Assembly: GCF_000613245.1 (NCBI RefSeq)
Contig: NZ_HG964937.1
Location: 1,398,407-1,447,193 of the forward strand
Source: Mycobacterium asiaticum DSM 44297
GTDB lineage: Bacteria > Actinomycetota > Actinomycetes > Mycobacteriales > Mycobacteriaceae
Length of the DNA stretch: 48,787 nt
Reading direction: 5' to 3'
The position numbers and the translations under genes were made by a program. Of this stretch, positions 17,889-25,646 are shown piece after piece (the first letter of the stretch is position 1; each line of letters starts with the position of its first letter). The notes beneath the pieces are model-generated. The model did not search any database and had not been told where the DNA came from. It saw nothing but the letters and a program-made list of their open reading frames with translations.

Positions 17889-18290
17889 TCATCGGGTGAA
17901 CGCATCCACTGCGAGGGCCGAATTCGCAAAATCGCGGAAGTGCAACCATCGGCCGTCGCGCAGCGTGATGATGTGTGCGAACTCCGATTCCCATTCGAAT
18001 CCGGTACCGATGCGGCGAAACCGTTGACGGCCCCAGGTGGCCAGGTCGTCACCCTGCGCGATGAACTTCCACGGTGCCATCTCAAGGATCTCGACCGCCC
18101 GCCCTACCCGGGCCAGGAAAGTCATCGCGTCGTCGATGCCCCGGTAATCGCCGGCGTACGGGATCTTGTCGGTTCCGTAGTAGGTGATGCGCACCTCGGG
18201 ATCGAGGTGCGCGAGCACGGTGTGCAGGTCACCGGCCGGTACCGCAGCGTAGATTGCTTCGGTGGCTCGGATGTTGCGCGATTCGCTCAT
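17889..18290 (-). CDS. SnoaL-like NTF2-fold protein
   Basis: 133 residues of the SnoaL/ketosteroid-isomerase-like fold: ATEAIYAAVPAGDLHTVLAHLDPEVRITYYG at the start and LRDGRWLHFRDFANSALA at the end. The start overlaps the P450 stop (ATGA), so the pair is one operon. Members act on cyclic or polyketide-like substrates or only bind them; a role with the P450 is inferred. Not present at this place in H37Rv. Confidence 0.82.
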   Translation of the reverse strand: MSESRNIRATEAIYAAVPAGDLHTVLAHLDPEVRITYYGTDKIPYAGDYRGIDDAMTFLARVGRAVEILEMAPWKFIAQGDDLATWGRQRFRRIGTGFEWESEFAHIITLRDGRWLHFRDFANSALAVDAFTR

Positions 18291-19531
18291 GAAAGGTGCA
18301 GGGGCAGGCGGACATACGCGTGGGTCAACAGGCTGGCGGTCTGTTTGGTCCCGGGGTCGTCGGTCAGGTTGATCGTCGGATAGCGGTCGAGCACGGCATT
18401 GAGTACCGCAATCACCTCGAGGCGAGCGAGCGAGGCGCCGAGGCAGAAGTGCAAGCCGTGACCCATCGAGAGTTGTTGGCGGATGTTGGGCCGGTCGATG
18501 TCGAGTCGCCCGGGTTCGGGGAATACCGCCGGGTCACGGTTGGCGGACCCGAAGAACAGCGCCACCCACTCTCCCTTGCGGATCAGCTTGCCGTCGATCT
18601 CGACGTCTCGGGTTGCGACGCGGAACAGGCGTTGCGGTGGTCCGTCGAGCCGAAGTGTCTCCTCGACAAAGATGTTCAGCAGTGTTCGGTCGGCCCGAAT
18701 ACGCGCTTGCACCTTCGGTTCTCGGGCCAGCGCATGGAGCAGGTTGCCGATCAGAAAGGTGGTGGTCTCGCTGCCGGCTACCACCAGCGTGACGCAGAAG
18801 CGGACTATTTCCTCAGGCGTGAGCCGATGCCCGTCCACCTCGGCGCGCAGCAGCGCCGAGATCAGATCCTCGGCATCGTCGGTTTCTCCGTTGTCGTCAC
18901 CGGGTTGCCGTCCGGCCAGTCTGGCCGTGTGTTCAGCCAAGCGAGTGGCGAACGTGCCCACCATCTCCTCGTTGCTGGCGATGCGCTCGGCCGGGGTCAA
19001 CGACGACGAGAGCATGAATGCGTTGGCCCAGCGCCGGAATCGGACGTGGTCGCCATCGGGCAAGCCCAGCAGCCGAACCATTGCCCGAGTGGGGACTTCG
19101 GCGGCGAAGTCCATGATCTCCACGTCGCCGTCGCCGAGGTCATCGAGCAGCTGCGGGATCAGCTCGTTGAGCCAGCCCGCGAGTCGCTTGACGCGGCGTG
19201 GCGAGAAGGCCTGGCTGACCAGTTTGCGCTCCACCTCGTGTTTGGGTGGATCGGTGTTGACCAGCATCAGGCTTGGAGCCGACGAAGCCTCCTGCAGGGG
19301 ATCGCGCGACGAGAAGGTGGTGCTGTCGCGCGCGGCTTCGAAGACCTGGTCATACCGGAAGAGCGCCCACGCGGTGACCGGCTCGTCGGCCCCCGGAATG
19401 GTGCCGGGCGGCCAATCCCGGTATCCCGCAACGGGTGAGCTGCTGCGCAGTTCGTCGTAGAGCGGATATGGGTTGGCGATGCCCTGCGCAGTGGGCAGCA
19501 ATTCGATGGCCGAGACGGTCGTTGATGACAT
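18287..19531 (-). CDS. Cytochrome P450
   Basis: 414-residue soluble bacterial P450. I-helix oxygen-binding motif VVAGSETTT, K-helix EETLR, and the heme loop SMGHGLHFCLGASLAR with the Cys ligand. The first position of the heme signature, normally Phe, is Met here. Needs ferredoxin and reductase; none of the usual small ferredoxins is adjacent. Substrate unknown; the location between mce3 and mce3R suggests lipid or isoprenoid hydroxylation. Divergent from the LuxR regulator across 116 bp carrying a strong inverted repeat. Confidence 0.93.
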   Translation of the reverse strand: MSSTTVSAIELLPTAQGIANPYPLYDELRSSSPVAGYRDWPPGTIPGADEPVTAWALFRYDQVFEAARDSTTFSSRDPLQEASSAPSLMLVNTDPPKHEVERKLVSQAFSPRRVKRLAGWLNELIPQLLDDLGDGDVEIMDFAAEVPTRAMVRLLGLPDGDHVRFRRWANAFMLSSSLTPAERIASNEEMVGTFATRLAEHTARLAGRQPGDDNGETDDAEDLISALLRAEVDGHRLTPEEIVRFCVTLVVAGSETTTFLIGNLLHALAREPKVQARIRADRTLLNIFVEETLRLDGPPQRLFRVATRDVEIDGKLIRKGEWVALFFGSANRDPAVFPEPGRLDIDRPNIRQQLSMGHGLHFCLGASLARLEVIAVLNAVLDRYPTINLTDDPGTKQTASLLTHAYVRLPLHLS

Positions 19532-19584
19532 GTCAATCAGCCTGTGCCAGCGCCGGCGGCAAATCGATCCCCCGTTGGAGGGGA

Positions 19585-19602
19585 CTCCTACCCCCGTAGG
19601 AG
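19585..19602. promoter_or_regulatory. Inverted repeat between P450 and LuxR genes
   Basis: CTCCTAC-CCCC-GTAGGAG, a perfect 7-bp inverted repeat, 54 nt from the P450 start and 46 nt from the LuxR start. A typical two-fold operator for the LuxR-type regulator (inference). Confidence 0.55.
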
Positions 19603-19647
19603 GGGAATTCAGAATTTCGGTCGCGCCGCTGCTCCGGCCAGAGGACA

Positions 19648-20838
19648 GTGAGCGGGGTGACCGTTGTCAGCCAGACACCCGAGCCCAGCACATCGCGCAC
19701 GCTCGCCGATGGCCCTCACCCGGGTTGGGCTTCTCGTCCTGCCAGGGAAAGCGACGCCGCGCGTCGCTACCGGGAAACGTTTCACGATGTCGACCCCACC
19801 GACGATGCGACGGCGGTGGTCGCTGAGGCCATAGACGCCAAGGCGGCCATCGTGCACAACGCGCTGGAGTCGCTCGGGGATGCGCACGCGCTCGATGCGC
19901 TGGAATCGGTGCTGGAGCTGTCCGCGCTCGAGCGCGAGTTGATCGAGGACGGCGCCAAGCGGCGCACCTTCGCGCTGTTGCAGGTGCAGGAGGCGTTGAG
20001 CAAGCTGCGCGTCGTCGACGACGTCGCAACGATCGTCGACCGGGCTCCGCGCGAACTGGTGGAGTCATGCGGATTCGATCGCGCCGTGCTGTTCCGGGTC
20101 CACGAGGGCCGAATGGTAATGGAGTCAGCGTATTTCGGCGACGACAGCGACGGGGCGGAGAAGATGGTCGCCTTCGCGCAGTCGGTCGCACCGTTGCTGG
20201 ATCACATGCTGATCGAAACACAGATGATCCGCCGGCACGCGCCCGCGATCGTTCGCGATGCCCGCAATGACCCGCGGGTCAACCGGCCGATCGTCGACTT
20301 CTCGCTGACGCACTCCTACGTAGCGGCGCCGGTGATGCCGACGGGCAAAGTGATTGGGTTCCTGCATGCCGACCGGCTTTATTCGGGACGCATCGTCGAC
20401 GAGATCGACCGCGACACGGTCTGGGCCTTCGCCGAAGGCTTCGGATACGCCTACGAGCGCACCGTTCTGCTGGAGCGGATGCGCCGTCAGCACACCGAGG
20501 TGCTGCGCGCATTGGCGTCCGCAGACGAGGCGGCCCGCGCCCTGCAGGACGCCGATCTGGACCTGCGCAAGATCGAACCGGTCGAACGCAGTCCCGCCGC
20601 CCGGTCCCTGGCCGAGGTCCAGACGCGGGTGATGACCGTGCTGACCCGGCGCGAGGTCGAAGTCTTGCGGCTGATGGCGGCCGGGCGTACCAACCAACAG
20701 ATCGCCGACGAGCTGGTGATCTCGGCGGGCACGGTGAAGTCCCATGTGAAGCGGGTGCTGCGGAAGCTGAACGCGACCAATCGCGCCGAAGCCGCGTCGG
20801 CTTATGTGCGGCTTGCCAGCGTGCCGGACATCAACTGA
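19648..20838 (+). CDS. GAF-domain LuxR-type transcriptional regulator
   Basis: 396 residues from the GTG at 19648 (AGAGGA upstream; GTG 19657 is an alternative). Central GAF-like sensor domain (about 130-290) and a C-terminal LuxR helix-turn-helix (about 330-390: LTRREVEVLRLMAAGRTNQQIADELVISAGTVKSHVKRVL). The N-terminal 60 residues look disordered. Such regulators often control neighbouring catabolic genes; the divergent P450 is the best candidate. Absent at this place in H37Rv. Confidence 0.9.
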   Translation: MSGVTVVSQTPEPSTSRTLADGPHPGWASRPARESDAARRYRETFHDVDPTDDATAVVAEAIDAKAAIVHNALESLGDAHALDALESVLELSALERELIEDGAKRRTFALLQVQEALSKLRVVDDVATIVDRAPRELVESCGFDRAVLFRVHEGRMVMESAYFGDDSDGAEKMVAFAQSVAPLLDHMLIETQMIRRHAPAIVRDARNDPRVNRPIVDFSLTHSYVAAPVMPTGKVIGFLHADRLYSGRIVDEIDRDTVWAFAEGFGYAYERTVLLERMRRQHTEVLRALASADEAARALQDADLDLRKIEPVERSPAARSLAEVQTRVMTVLTRREVEVLRLMAAGRTNQQIADELVISAGTVKSHVKRVLRKLNATNRAEAASAYVRLASVPDIN

Positions 20839-20895
20839 GAATCGCTAAGTCCATGACGAATACTTTCTTAACAACGAAAACCGCACCTGAACCGG

Positions 20896-20929
20896 CATGT
20901 AATGGTGTATTCGCCCGATATCATGTAAT
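20896..20929. promoter_or_regulatory. Direct repeats upstream of the epoxide hydrolase and mce3R
   Basis: CATGTAAT occurs at 20896-20903 and 20922-20929, 26 nt apart, in an AT-rich promoter region. Between them GTATTCGCCCGATATCATGT (20907-20926) is a weak match to the 20-bp element of this locus. Confidence 0.35.
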
Positions 20930-20962
20930 TTGTTGATCCGGTATATCACCAGGAGCCGCCCA

Positions 20963-21355
20963 GTGTCTGACACCAAGGAAGCCAGTGCGAAAGTCGTCCG
21001 CGATTTCCTGGGGTCCTGGGAGGGGCGCAGCCTGGACACCATCTGCGGCGCCTTCGCCGACGACGCCGTCTACCACAATGTGCCGGTTCGGCCGATCGAG
21101 GGCATCACCGACATCCGCGCAGTATTCCAGGGATTCCTGGATGCCTTCGCGTACGCCAAACTCGACATCGTCAAACTGGCGGCCGAGCCCGGACTGGTCC
21201 TGGCTGAACGGGTCGATTACTTCACGATGCACGACGGCCGGAAGGTCGTGCTGCCGGTGACCGGCGTGTTCGAGGTCGAGAACGGCAAGATCACCCGCTT
21301 CAGTGACTACTTTGACCTAGCGGACTTCGAGCAGCAGAGCGGACTGAAACTGTAG
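20963..21355 (+). CDS. Limonene-1,2-epoxide hydrolase-type (SnoaL fold) enzyme
   Basis: 130 residues; GTG 20963 with AGGAG 7 nt upstream. All five residues used by limonene-1,2-epoxide hydrolase line up: Tyr37 and Asn39 (YHN), Arg83 and Asp85 (ERVD), and Asp115 (FSDYFD), with spacings like the family's Tyr53/Asn55/Arg99/Asp101/Asp132. This predicts hydration of an epoxide to a diol in the cytosol. The gene precedes mce3R by 29 nt and probably shares its transcript. Substrate unknown. Confidence 0.85.
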   Translation: MSDTKEASAKVVRDFLGSWEGRSLDTICGAFADDAVYHNVPVRPIEGITDIRAVFQGFLDAFAYAKLDIVKLAAEPGLVLAERVDYFTMHDGRKVVLPVTGVFEVENGKITRFSDYFDLADFEQQSGLKL

Positions 21356-21384
21356 TTCAGGTTTCACGGAGGGGGTGTACGTCG

Positions 21385-22581
21385 ATGGATTCCGCCGTTG
21401 CGCCCGTGCGGCGCCGGCCGAAGGACCGCAAGCAGCAGATCCTCGATCAAGCCGTCGGGCTGTTCATCGACCGCGGCTTTCACTCGGTCAAGCTGGAGGA
21501 CATCGCCGAGGCGGCCGGCGTCACCGCCCGCGCGCTGTATCGGCATTACGACAACAAACAGGCGTTGCTCGCCGAGGCGATCCGTACCGGCCAGGACCAG
21601 TACCAGAGTGCGCGTCGCCTCACCGAGGGCGCGGCCGGGCCGACGCCTCGCCCGCTGAGCGTCGATCTGCCCGATCTGATCGCTGCGGCCGTCGCATCCC
21701 GATCGCTGACCGTCCTATGGCAACGCGAGGCCCGCTATCTCAACGACGGGGACCGCAGCGAGGTTCGGCGCCGCATCAACGCGATCGTCGCCGGCATGCG
21801 GGAAAGCGTTGTGCTGCAAGTACCGGGGCTCAATCCACCACACGCGGAACTGCGCGCCTGGGCGGTGTCCAGCACGCTGACCAGCTTGGGTAGGCATAAC
21901 CTGACCCTGCCCGCCGCAGAACTCAACGAGCGCCTCTATGACGCGTGTATGGCGGCGGCCCGCACACGTCCCGTCGCCGAGCTCGAGCCGATCGAGGACG
22001 CCCGCGCCGGCGATACCGATGCACTGTTCTCCCGCTCCGAAACGCTGCTGGCCACCGGTGCCCAACTGTTCCGGGCGCGGGGGTATCCGGCCGTCAGCAC
22101 CAGCGAAATCGCCAAGGGCGCGGGGATTGCCGGTCCGGGCCTGTACCGCTCGTTCTCATCGAAGCAGGCTATTTTGGACGCGCTCGTCCGCCGTCTCGAC
22201 GAGTGGCGCAGCCTGGAAACGATCCGGGCGCTGCGTGCGAAATCCGACCCGCCACAACGGCTGCGGGACCTGGTCCGCGGTCACGTGCAAGTCAGCCTGG
22301 ACTCGCCGGACCTGGTGGCGGTGTGCGTCACCGAGTTGTCGCATGCTTCCACCGAAGTGCGGGACAGCTACCTGCGCAACCAGGCTGACCGCGAGGGGAT
22401 TTGGATAGACCTCATCGCCGGGTTGGTCCCGCAGACCGCTGCGGCAGAGGCGAGGCTGCTGGTCGCCGCGGCGATCAGCTTTATCGAAGACGCCGCCCGG
22501 ACTTGGCATCTCACCCGCTATGTCGGGGTCGCGGACGAGATCACGGCCATCGCGTTGTCCATTCTCACCAGCCGGGCCTGA
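21385..22581 (+). CDS. mce3R: Tandem TetR repressor Mce3R
   Basis: 398 residues with two full TetR units in one chain: first helix-turn-helix about 17-64 (IAEAAGVTARALYRHYDNKQALL), second about 213-262 (IAKGAGIAGPGLYRSFSSKQAIL). This layout, the length (H37Rv Rv1963c has 406) and the position by mce3 identify Mce3R, which in M. tuberculosis represses mce3 and the Rv1933c-1935c and Rv1936-1941 units. A strong GGAGG site lies 12 nt before ATG 21385. Here it is separated from yrbE3A by four genes, instead of being its direct divergent neighbour. Confidence 0.93.
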   Translation: MDSAVAPVRRRPKDRKQQILDQAVGLFIDRGFHSVKLEDIAEAAGVTARALYRHYDNKQALLAEAIRTGQDQYQSARRLTEGAAGPTPRPLSVDLPDLIAAAVASRSLTVLWQREARYLNDGDRSEVRRRINAIVAGMRESVVLQVPGLNPPHAELRAWAVSSTLTSLGRHNLTLPAAELNERLYDACMAAARTRPVAELEPIEDARAGDTDALFSRSETLLATGAQLFRARGYPAVSTSEIAKGAGIAGPGLYRSFSSKQAILDALVRRLDEWRSLETIRALRAKSDPPQRLRDLVRGHVQVSLDSPDLVAVCVTELSHASTEVRDSYLRNQADREGIWIDLIAGLVPQTAAAEARLLVAAAISFIEDAARTWHLTRYVGVADEITAIALSILTSRA

Positions 22582-22591
22582 GTCGGCGCGG

Positions 22592-23365
22592 TCACCAGAG
22601 CGCGGCGACGGTGCCGCCGTCGGCAATCTGCGTGGTCCCGGTGATCATGGCGGCATCGTCGGACAGCAGGAACGCCACGATGCCGGCCATCTCGTCGGGC
22701 GTGGCCATTCGCCCCTGGAGGCGGTCAATCATGTTGCGCGCGCCCCCTTCTCCGAGGGTTTGGTCGAACATCGTCATTGCGGTCTGCTGCATTGGCGTGT
22801 CGACGAAAGCCGGCAGCAACGCGTTGGCGCGGATGTTGACGGCACGCAGTTCGGCCGCGGCAACTCGGGTCAGTTGGCTGATGCCGGCTTTGGACATGCC
22901 GTATGCACCGGTCCCGGCCACCCCGATATGACCGGCCAGCGACGACAGGTTGACGATCGCTCCCCCGCCCCGCTCGATCATGCTCGGGGTCGCGTGTTTG
23001 GTGCACAGCCAGGCACCCCGCAGGTTCACCCCGATCACCCGGTCGAAGTCCTCGACGGCGGTGTCGATGAGCGAAGCCATATGCACCACACCGGCATTGG
23101 CCACGAGTTTGTCCACCCCGCCGAACGCGTCGACGCAGGCTGCCACCATGGCGATGACCTCGTGCTCGACGCTCACGTCGGCCCGGTGACCCAGCGCGCC
23201 GGAACCGACCTTCGTGGCGGCGGTGTCGGCTGCGGCGGCGTCGACGTCCGCACACAGCACCCGACAGCCCTCGGTCGCGAGCCGTTGCGCCACGGCCAGG
23301 CCGATACCGGCGCCGGCTCCGGTGACGATAGCGGCCTTCCCGGCCAGGTCTGGGTGCCCCACCAC
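22592..23365 (-). CDS. Short-chain dehydrogenase/reductase (Rv1941-like)
   Basis: 257 residues, classical SDR: cofactor motif TGAGAGIG, NAG, and the active-site YGMSK (Tyr-x-x-x-Lys). Starts with GTG directly after the stop of the RibA1-like gene and is the last gene of the Rv1936-Rv1941-like operon. Likely oxidises a hydroxyl made upstream in the pathway. Converges with mce3R (10 nt gap). Confidence 0.9.
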   Translation of the reverse strand: MVGHPDLAGKAAIVTGAGAGIGLAVAQRLATEGCRVLCADVDAAAADTAATKVGSGALGHRADVSVEHEVIAMVAACVDAFGGVDKLVANAGVVHMASLIDTAVEDFDRVIGVNLRGAWLCTKHATPSMIERGGGAIVNLSSLAGHIGVAGTGAYGMSKAGISQLTRVAAAELRAVNIRANALLPAFVDTPMQQTAMTMFDQTLGEGGARNMIDRLQGRMATPDEMAGIVAFLLSDDAAMITGTTQIADGGTVAALW

Positions 23366-24451
23366 TCAGCCCGCGACCGCGAGAGTCTGCGTACCGATGC
23401 CCTGCTCGCGAATCGCCCCGAACATCACGAGACCGAATCCTGGTGTTTCGTCGGACAATTCGAGCGCGAATACCCCAAGGTCGCGCAGGATCCAGGTTAC
23501 GGTGCCCGAGATGTTCCCGTGGGGGCTGGCATCTGGAGGTGCGAACAGACCGCATGCCCGCGGTGGGCCGGACGGACGCAGATACAGCACGACCCCGCCG
23601 GCCTGTCCCGACATTCTGGCCAGGGCACGGTCGAGTTCATCACCACACCGACAAGCGTTGGAGCCGAACACATCTCCGGTCAGGCACTCGACGTGAACGT
23701 GCAACGGCAGCGGGATCCCCGCGCCGGCGGTTCCCACGATCAATGCCAGATGTTCGCCGCCATCGTGCACATCCCGGTATCCGATCGCCCGGCAGTTGCC
23801 GGCCCGGGTGGGCAGGACCGTCTCCGTCAGCCGAACCACCTGCGGCTCGGTTCGGCGTCGGTACTCCACCAACTCGGCGATGGACACCACGGCCAATCCG
23901 TGCGCGACCGCGAATTCCACCGCCTCGTGGCCACCTGCCAGCAGCGCGGGATCGCGGCGCGAGACGATCTCACTGAAGCCGGCGCAGCGTCCCCGTCCGG
24001 CAAGGAATGCCAGATCGGTTGCCGCCTCCGCGGGCCGGCGTCGGCTCAGCACGCCGTCGGCCTCGACCCGGACCGGGACCACGTGACCGGGCCGCTGCAG
24101 ATCCGAGGCGACCGTGGCGGATGATGCGAGCGCGGCGATGGTCCGCGCCCGATCCGCCGCCGAGATACCGGTGCCGGTGCCGAAAGCGTCCACCGACACG
24201 CAATGACTGACGACGTCTTCGGCCGTGTGTGATATCGGCGGCAGGTTCAGGCGCGCGCATTCCTTGCCCGGCAAAGCGACTCGGACATAGCCCGACGTAT
24301 GGCGGATGGCGAAGTGCAGCAGCGAGGGGGTCGCGGCGTCGGCGGCGAACACCAGTTGGCCGTCGTCGTCGGCGCCGTCGCTGAGGACGACGGGCCGACC
24401 GGCGGCCATCGCGGTGATGGCGCGCCGTACCCGCACATCGGTCGTCTTCAT
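23366..24451 (-). CDS. ribA1: RibA1-like protein (DHBP synthase / GTP cyclohydrolase II fusion, active sites altered)
   Basis: 361 residues with the layout of RibBA: N-terminal dihydroxybutanone-phosphate synthase-like half and C-terminal GTP cyclohydrolase II-like half. The zinc motif ECLTGDVFGSNACRCGDEL (C-x10-C-x-C) is intact. The acidic loop, normally ENEGD, reads DDDGQ; the RRGHTEA motif reads RRRPAEA, losing the His; and the EGRGIGL segment is replaced by SGPPRACGL. Both reactions are therefore doubtful. ATG 24451 overlaps the 43-codon gene (ATGA). H37Rv RibA1 (Rv1940) has 353 residues. Confidence 0.85.
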   Translation of the reverse strand: MKTTDVRVRRAITAMAAGRPVVLSDGADDDGQLVFAADAATPSLLHFAIRHTSGYVRVALPGKECARLNLPPISHTAEDVVSHCVSVDAFGTGTGISAADRARTIAALASSATVASDLQRPGHVVPVRVEADGVLSRRRPAEAATDLAFLAGRGRCAGFSEIVSRRDPALLAGGHEAVEFAVAHGLAVVSIAELVEYRRRTEPQVVRLTETVLPTRAGNCRAIGYRDVHDGGEHLALIVGTAGAGIPLPLHVHVECLTGDVFGSNACRCGDELDRALARMSGQAGGVVLYLRPSGPPRACGLFAPPDASPHGNISGTVTWILRDLGVFALELSDETPGFGLVMFGAIREQGIGTQTLAVAG

Positions 24452-24579
24452 ACGCCGTCCTGTACTGCCAGCCGGCGAAACCGGCTGCGGTGGAAAACCA
24501 GCGGCGGTACGCGCGGATCGGCGGCCAACGAGCGCACCTCGAGGACCGTCGCTTCGTCCAATCGGTCGATGATCGTCAT
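24448..24579 (-). pseudogene. 43-codon gene, probable remnant of the Rv1939 flavin reductase
   Basis: An open frame of 43 codons joined by ATGA overlaps to ephB (start 24579 in the ephB stop) and to ribA1 (its TGA in the ribA1 ATG). In H37Rv this slot holds Rv1939, a 171-residue flavin-reductase-type oxidoreductase. The C-terminal half here, PPLVFHRSRFRRLAV, looks like the end of that family (PL-x-(F/Y)-HR-x-R-(F/Y)). The simplest reading is an in-frame internal deletion that left both junctions intact. It may still be translated for coupling. Confidence 0.6.
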
Positions 24580-25646
24580 CGAAGTCCGTCAAGGAATTCC
24601 AGCAGTAGCCGGTTGGTCTCCTCGGGCGCCTCTTGCTGAATCCAGTGGCCGACCCCGGCGATCATATGCGTGCCGCGGTAGTCCGACATCACCTCGTCGG
24701 CCCGCTCGACAGCCTCGGCGCCCCAGGTGGTGCCGACGTCGTATTCACCGCCGATGAAAAGGGCAGGCGGGGTGAGCGGCTTACCTTCCTGGTCTGCCAG
24801 GTCATGCCAATCATTGTCGATGTTGTGATAGAAGCTCAGCGGGCCGCCGAAACCGGACCGCTCGAATTCGCCTGCGTAGAAATCGACGTCGACATCGGTG
24901 AACCACGAGGGCATCGTCTCCGGGTAGAGGAACGCATCCTTGAGCTTTGCTCCCTGTGCCATGCACAGCGGGCCTGCCCGGATCACGTCGATCGGGTCCA
25001 TCGACGCCAAATCGACCCCGGCGTCGACTGCGGCCTTAGTGGCCGCGATCATTCCCTCGCCCGACACCGTATAGGTAAGGCCCAGCAGCCACGAGCGGAC
25101 GTCCTCTTCGATCTCGGCGATGACACCGTCCTGGGCCGCGAAGTAGTCCTGGTACCAGATCCGGCCCTCTCCGGCGAGTTCCAGGTGGTAGTCGTTGGGG
25201 CGGTGCTCGCCGAATGGGCTGCCCGGCAACCCGATCACGCCGCGGCCAGCGAACGGCACGCTGATGCCGACCACACCCGCGCACCGATCCGGGTGCAGCC
25301 ACGCGAAGGTCCAGGCGACCGGTGCGCCCCAGTCATGACCCACCACGAATGCTTTGTCCTCGCCGTAGGCGTCGAGGACACCAACGATGTCGTCGACCAG
25401 ATACTTGATGCGGTAGGCCGAATTCAAGAAGTACTTCGAGGAGCGGCCGTAGCCGCGCTGGTCGATGGCCACCACGTGGTAACCGGCATCGGCGAGGGCG
25501 GGTATCTGGTGACGCCAGGAGTACCACGACTCCGGAAAGCCGTGGATCAGCACCACCAGCGGACCGGATCCCTGCTCCACGGCGTGGATCCGGGTGCCTC
25601 GATGGTTCAGGGTTCGATGAACCTGCGCCATGGTCGCCTCCGTCAT
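24576..25646 (-). CDS. ephB: Epoxide hydrolase EphB (alpha/beta hydrolase)
   Basis: 356 residues, the length recalled for H37Rv EphB. Alpha/beta-hydrolase fold: oxyanion motif HGFPESWYSWR, nucleophile Asp105 in VVGHDWGA, the acid in FIGGEYDVG and the base His in GVGHWIQQ. Opens trans-epoxides to diols. ATG 25646 overlaps the upstream stop (ATGA). The frame extends to 25754 but this overlaps the preceding gene. Confidence 0.92.
   Translation of the reverse strand: MTEATMAQVHRTLNHRGTRIHAVEQGSGPLVVLIHGFPESWYSWRHQIPALADAGYHVVAIDQRGYGRSSKYFLNSAYRIKYLVDDIVGVLDAYGEDKAFVVGHDWGAPVAWTFAWLHPDRCAGVVGISVPFAGRGVIGLPGSPFGEHRPNDYHLELAGEGRIWYQDYFAAQDGVIAEIEEDVRSWLLGLTYTVSGEGMIAATKAAVDAGVDLASMDPIDVIRAGPLCMAQGAKLKDAFLYPETMPSWFTDVDVDFYAGEFERSGFGGPLSFYHNIDNDWHDLADQEGKPLTPPALFIGGEYDVGTTWGAEAVERADEVMSDYRGTHMIAGVGHWIQQEAPEETNRLLLEFLDGLR

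Noticed and set aside
22520..24124. 534-codon plus-strand open frame
   Set aside because: Opposite to the SDR and RibA1-like genes, whose motifs are clear; no family features and His/Gly/Asp-rich composition.
24452..24592. N-terminal extension of the RibA1-like gene to 24592
   Set aside because: The extension overlaps the 43-codon frame and ephB; ATG 24451 has AGGA six bases upstream and begins the family sequence.
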